From an uncultured Veillonella sp. (GTDB lineage: Bacteria > Bacillota > Negativicutes > Veillonellales > Veillonellaceae): 8,139 bases of DNA. Below the pieces are notes generated by a model, which saw nothing but the letters and a program-made list of their open reading frames with translations, had not been told where the DNA came from and did not search any database. Location: NCBI GenBank assembly GCA_902466275.1, contig CABQQJ010000024.1:1-8139 (forward strand). The letters are read 5' to 3'. Below, piece by piece: positions 5,215 to 8,139 of the stretch. Positions within the stretch are counted from its first letter, which is position 1; the number at the start of each line of letters is the position of its first letter. The position numbers and the translations under genes are program-made.

Positions 5215-6750
5215 TTAGCTAAGAAAAAATTTGAATACTAATGCTGCTATGTAGGACATAACGGCAATTGTTATACTTAATCGTACGATAAATGAGGGAG
5301 GCATATATTGTTTTAATATATATACATTTTTGATATCTAGCATCGGACCTAAGATGAGAAAGCCCATTACGGAGCTAATAGGAAATAAGGTGCTCAAGGA
5401 TTTACCGATGATGGCATCTGATGTAGAGCAGACTGAAAAGAAGAATGCTAACATCAGCAAAATTGGAATGGCTGTAAATTCTGGCAAGGTTAATCCTGCG
5501 TTGAGAAGCCAAGGCTTGCCATACACTTGAACTATAGATAGTACAGTTGCCGCCATGGAGAAATAGAATAAGAGTTGAGAAAACTCTTGTTCCATATGGA
5601 TTAACAATCTTTTTTTATCAATATATTTAGTTTTAGTTGTTTCTAAAACGATTTCTTCGTAGCTAAGATTCTGTGGTGTTCTTGCTTTCAAAATAGATGT
5701 GGCTGGAGGCCAAAATCGGAACGATAGGGCTACTAACAAGGCAACACCTAGTCCTAAAACGATACGCCATACGGAGAGCATGGGATTGTCAGGAAACGCA
5801 TACCATGTAGAAAGAATGGTGATAGGGTTGATAATCGGGCTAGCGAGCATAAATAAAAGAGCTACTGATAAAGGGATGCCTCGATCTATTAGCGCCTTGA
5901 ATAAGGGGATGATGGCACAGTCACAAATTGGCAAGGCAAAGCCACTGACCATAGCAGCCCCATAACTTTTCCAAGAATGGTCTCCTAACAGTTTTAGTAG
6001 CACTCGTTGTGGTACGAAATAGCGAATAATCGTTGAGCCTACCGTGCCTAGCAATAGGAATGGGATGGCTTCGATGATGAGACCCGTGATTATAGCAAAG
6101 CATTGGTGGAGGGAATAGGGGATGTCATGGCGAAAAGCTGTGACCAACAGTATATAGGTTGTAATACCAATAACTAATAGATTAGGAATGAGTCCCCATG
6201 TGGAATTCCGGCACAGTTGTTCTACTTTTTCTGGTGTAGGAGCTGTTATAATTTTAGCCTCTCCGTTGTAGGTGCGCAATAAAGTGTGATGTGTATCGGA
6301 CTCTGTTATGATACAATCTGCGCTGTATAATTGACTCATTACATCATTACCTAAACCAGGGAGTATGGTTGAAACAAATTGATCGGTACAAATATATAAT
6401 ACCTTTTCTATTTGTACTAGGTGTCTTAACATATCGCTATATAGTAAGGCTTCTAGTTGATGAAAGCTTACCATGCCATTCCACTCAATCCATAGCTCTT
6501 TTGGCTGTAGTCGTTTTAAATAATCCCCGATTTTACAGGCTATCAACTCGTAAGACTTGATATCGCTAGGAACGATAGCACTGAGTTCATCCGCATTGAG
6601 TTGTAAGGGCTCTTTGATGAGAGGTTCACTGCCTTCTTCGGCGCTGATTATTGCGGTACCGCCTAGCTTTTTACGGTATTGTAATTGTTTGTTTATGAAC
6701 GTGCTTTTACCGGATCCAATAAACCCTGTAACGATATAAACAGGAATCAT
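5215..6750 (-). CDS. Fusion of a degenerate CobW-like P-loop domain and a DUF318/ArsP-type permease
   Basis: A 511-residue protein with two parts. Residues 1-180 resemble a COG0523 GTPase: MIPVYIVTGF then Walker A GFIGSGKST (9-17), a Walker-B-like ELWIEWNGM (85-93) where relatives have IEPSG, and TESD (149-152) where NKxD is expected. The CxCC metal motif is absent, so binding may persist but catalysis or metal transfer is doubtful. Residues 186-511 are a polytopic permease of the YcgR/ArsP_1 type with two half-repeats, each marked by a cysteine motif: CDCAIIPL (276-283) and CSTSDAIIG (441-449). About eight to nine membrane helices are visible. The permease suggests export or import of a metal or metalloid; the substrate is unknown. 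ATG at 6750 overlaps the TGA of the preceding gene as ATGA, and no good ribosome site precedes it, so translation is probably coupled. An in-frame GTG at 6759 is an alternative start. The downstream TIGR03943 protein is the usual partner of such permeases. Confidence 0.85.
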   Translation of the reverse strand: MIPVYIVTGFIGSGKSTFINKQLQYRKKLGGTAIISAEEGSEPLIKEPLQLNADELSAIVPSDIKSYELIACKIGDYLKRLQPKELWIEWNGMVSFHQLEALLYSDMLRHLVQIEKVLYICTDQFVSTILPGLGNDVMSQLYSADCIITESDTHHTLLRTYNGEAKIITAPTPEKVEQLCRNSTWGLIPNLLVIGITTYILLVTAFRHDIPYSLHQCFAIITGLIIEAIPFLLLGTVGSTIIRYFVPQRVLLKLLGDHSWKSYGAAMVSGFALPICDCAIIPLFKALIDRGIPLSVALLFMLASPIINPITILSTWYAFPDNPMLSVWRIVLGLGVALLVALSFRFWPPATSILKARTPQNLSYEEIVLETTKTKYIDKKRLLIHMEQEFSQLLFYFSMAATVLSIVQVYGKPWLLNAGLTLPEFTAIPILLMLAFFFSVCSTSDAIIGKSLSTLFPISSVMGFLILGPMLDIKNVYILKQYMPPSFIVRLSITIAVMSYIAALVFKFFLS

Positions 6751-7616
6751 GATTGACACACTTCGTTATGTACCATTGGTACATTAAAATCTGTGCCGAT
6801 AACGACTAAACTATAGTCATTAGTTTCACTAGGTGAAAGCGAACAGTAATGAGTGCCGTATTGGAGTTCGTGAGGACCTTCCGTGGTTGGTACAATCCCT
6901 TTGGCACGAAGCACTGTATCAGGCATGCCTTCTAAAATGGTTTTCCATTGTGCAAGACTAAGGGTGCGCAAATCCTTAAAGGTATGACTCATAAATAAAT
7001 GTTCATCGTGTAAGCAGTGATCATCATGACAATGATACAGGCGCTTGATGTAATCACGCAAACCAATGGTATCCCATGCTTCTTCATGAATTGGTGTATG
7101 TGGCGCGAGGTCGCGAATCATACGTTTCGTAATGCTTGTTTGTTGAATATCTTCTGTATGGCTCAAAAAAATCGCATCACTATGAGTGATTTGATCCTTG
7201 AAGAAAAGACCAAAATTTTTGATAAACATTGGTGCTTGCATAGCATCGACAGTCGTTATTGATGCGTGAATGTAAGCAGATTTTGCAATGTCCTCGTCGT
7301 TACAAGTATGGATGATTTCACTAAGCTTGCTAACACCTGATGGCTCGATGTAGATCATATCGATTTTGTAATTTTGGAGAATATCAAGTAGTGCTTGTTG
7401 GAAATTTCCTTGTAAGCTACAGCAAATACAGCCAGATGTTACTTCACGGACTGTGGCCCCTGTTTTTGCAAGATTAGCAGCATCGAGGCTAGTTTCACCA
7501 AAATCGTTTTCTATAATAAGAATTTTATCTTTCGATGTATGTTCTTTTAGTATATGTTGTAAGAATGTTGTTTTTCCAGAACCTAGAAATCCGGATATGA
7601 TAACTATTGGAATCAT
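6747..7616 (-). CDS. COG0523/CobW-type GTPase, putative metal chaperone
   Basis: A 289-residue cytoplasmic G3E-family P-loop protein. Visible are Walker A GFLGSGKTT (9-17), the switch region IENDFGETSLD (35-45), the metal-binding GCICC (62-66, Cys63, Cys65, Cys66), and Walker B MIYIEPSG (87-94). The guanine-specificity position reads LSHTED (151-156) instead of NKxD, which is a divergence. A His/Cys-rich stretch, HCHDDHCLHDEH (195-206), precedes a short CobW C-terminal domain (about 210-285). Relatives deliver or sense zinc, cobalt or other metals by GTP-dependent transfer. Which metal applies here is not visible. The start is ATG at 7616, with AGGAGG (7622-7627) 5 nt upstream and MIPIVIISGF beginning directly at the first beta strand; an upstream in-frame extension to 7700 lacks such support. 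It is the first gene of the three-gene operon and overlaps the next by 4 nt. That gene's N-terminus is similar, suggesting duplication. Confidence 0.88.
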   Translation of the reverse strand: MIPIVIISGFLGSGKTTFLQHILKEHTSKDKILIIENDFGETSLDAANLAKTGATVREVTSGCICCSLQGNFQQALLDILQNYKIDMIYIEPSGVSKLSEIIHTCNDEDIAKSAYIHASITTVDAMQAPMFIKNFGLFFKDQITHSDAIFLSHTEDIQQTSITKRMIRDLAPHTPIHEEAWDTIGLRDYIKRLYHCHDDHCLHDEHLFMSHTFKDLRTLSLAQWKTILEGMPDTVLRAKGIVPTTEGPHELQYGTHYCSLSPSETNDYSLVVIGTDFNVPMVHNEVCQS

Positions 7617-7885
7617 ATATACCTCCTGCGTAATGTAAACACAGTATACACCTATAGGATAACACAGAAAATACTCTATGGGGTATATGGAAACTAGCAA
7701 GTTTATCAGAGTTTAACAGCCTTCTCTGAAATTTATAGATTATATACTATATATGAGTATACTGGCACATGTAGTTGATATTCATAATTATTTATAAATA
7801 AAACGATGCATTCCATGTTGTTCATATATGAAAGGATACTCCTGTATGAATAAATATTTATTTATGTAGTTGAAAAATTTTTATG
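7617..7885 (-). other. Leader and promoter region of the metal operon
   Basis: About 270 nt without a convincing gene. On the minus strand there is an AT-rich dyad (TATACT 7743-7748 / AGTATA 7756-7761) and a hairpin TCAGAG/CTCTGA (7706-7711/7724-7729, 12-nt loop). TATACT read on the minus strand at 7761-7756 could be a -10, but its -35 is poor. The start of transcription must lie here, since a terminator closes the region on the far side. I do not see a good Zur or Fur box or a recognised riboswitch consensus. A 30-codon open frame (7825-7733) has its Shine-Dalgarno too far away to be credible. Confidence 0.4.
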
Positions 7886-7946
7886 AAAAAAATCCCTCCT
7901 ACAAGATAATTCAGTTGGAGAGATGGCTGAATTACTTGTAGGAGGG
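7886..7946 (-). terminator. Long-stem intrinsic terminator of the dipeptidase gene
   Basis: A 20-bp stem with a single bulged base (7894-7914 with 7927-7946) encloses a 12-nt loop. Read on the minus strand it is followed by ATTTTTTTC (A-run 7886-7892 on the plus strand). No T-run follows on the plus strand. It ends the transcript of the gene at the right edge, about 95 nt after its stop, and insulates the metal operon from it. Confidence 0.92.
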
Positions 7947-7978
7947 TTGGAGAGTCACTATTACATGGGTCTCGTAAC

Positions 7979-8020
7979 TTGATGTGTTATTTGCTTATAG
8001 TATAACAAATTATACATCAA
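7979..8020. repeat. Interrupted inverted repeat after the dipeptidase stop
   Basis: TTGATGTGTTAT (7979-7990) pairs with ATAAC (8002-8006) and ACATCAA (8014-8020), leaving a 7-nt bulge at 8007-8013. It falls in the 3' UTR of the right-edge gene, before its terminator. It has no T-tract and its role is unknown. Confidence 0.3.
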
Positions 8021-8040
8021 AAATATAGTAATTATTTATT

Positions 8041-8139
8041 TTATTGTAATTTTGCTAATAATGCTTTGAGGTACACATATACATTTTCAACAGATGGTAA
8101 ATGAACGCGTTCTGATGGTGTATGAGGACTTACGATAGT
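8041..8139 (-). CDS. C-terminal end of an M20-family aminoacyl-histidine dipeptidase (partial)
   Basis: Only the last 32 codons and TAA are inside the window. The frame reads TIVSPHTPSERVHLP, then SVENVYVYLKALLAKLQ. The pattern GPT-x-x-x-x-H-S/T-P-x-E, followed by a helix starting SVE, is characteristic of the C-terminus of PepD-like Xaa-His dipeptidases and related M20 metallopeptidases, where the His is a conserved C-terminal residue near the dinuclear metal site. These enzymes hydrolyse dipeptides such as carnosine or general Xaa-His in the cytoplasm. The call rests on a short tail, so another M20 peptidase (for example PepT or PepV) is possible. A terminator follows at 7886-7946. Confidence 0.6.
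   Translation of the reverse strand, partial: TIVSPHTPSERVHLPSVENVYVYLKALLAKLQ

Noticed and set aside
7617..7700. N-terminal extension of the CobW-type protein (28 extra residues)
   Set aside because: The AGGAGG at 7622-7627 points to ATG 7616, and the family's first beta strand begins right there. The extension would read through the ribosome site.
7741..7800. Zur box or cobalamin riboswitch upstream of the CobW gene
   Set aside because: AT-rich stretches near 7775-7800 match Fur/Zur consensus poorly, and no B12-box-like sequence was found.
7733..7825. 30-codon minus-strand open frame in the metal-operon leader
   Set aside because: The AGGAG lies 13 nt from the ATG, the product has no recognisable feature, and the region is AT-rich enough for chance frames.

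Overview
The window looks like chromosomal DNA of a low-GC, diderm Firmicute of the Negativicutes, most likely Veillonella or a close relative. This rests on AT-rich sequence, strong AGGAGG-type ribosome sites, AT-rich promoters, and recognition of the protein families. No rRNA or marker gene fixes the species. There is no sign of phage, insertion sequence or CRISPR.

Layout. Positions 2-718 (+) hold the 3' part of metA, a homoserine O-acyltransferase whose residues predict acetyl-CoA use. A terminator follows, then a separately promoted metY (1008-2279, +), an O-acetylhomoserine sulfhydrylase. Together they make homocysteine by direct sulfhydrylation. metY ends at a strong terminator (2399-2426). 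Next, on the minus strand, lies a secreted protein with two PepSY-like domains (2759-3346). Its roughly 225-nt 3' region is a chain of hairpins with CACAC-rich loops ending in an intrinsic terminator (about 2747 down to 2499), a candidate structured RNA. A divergent intergenic region of about 350 nt follows. It carries dyads and a good sigma70-type promoter for bioY (3697-4263, +), the biotin-binding S component of an ECF transporter. A bidirectional terminator (4313-4340) separates bioY from the next block.

Positions 4392-7616 (-) form a three-gene operon read from right to left. The first gene is a COG0523/CobW-type GTPase with a CxCC motif and a His-rich loop. The second is an unusual fusion of a degenerate CobW-like P-loop domain to a DUF318/ArsP-type permease; it starts in a 4-nt ATGA overlap with the first gene. 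The third is a TIGR03943/DUF1980 (YcgQ-like) membrane protein, preceded by a Fur-box-like sequence. The families and motifs suggest a metal-handling membrane system, but the metal and direction of transport cannot be read from sequence. A leader of about 275 nt lies upstream. Beyond it, a long-stem minus-strand terminator (7886-7946) closes a gene of which only the last 32 codons are present (8041-8139, -), probably an M20-family aminoacyl-histidine dipeptidase.

The two parts most worth a second look are the CACAC-loop RNA downstream of the PepSY gene and the tandem CobW / CobW-permease fusion pair.
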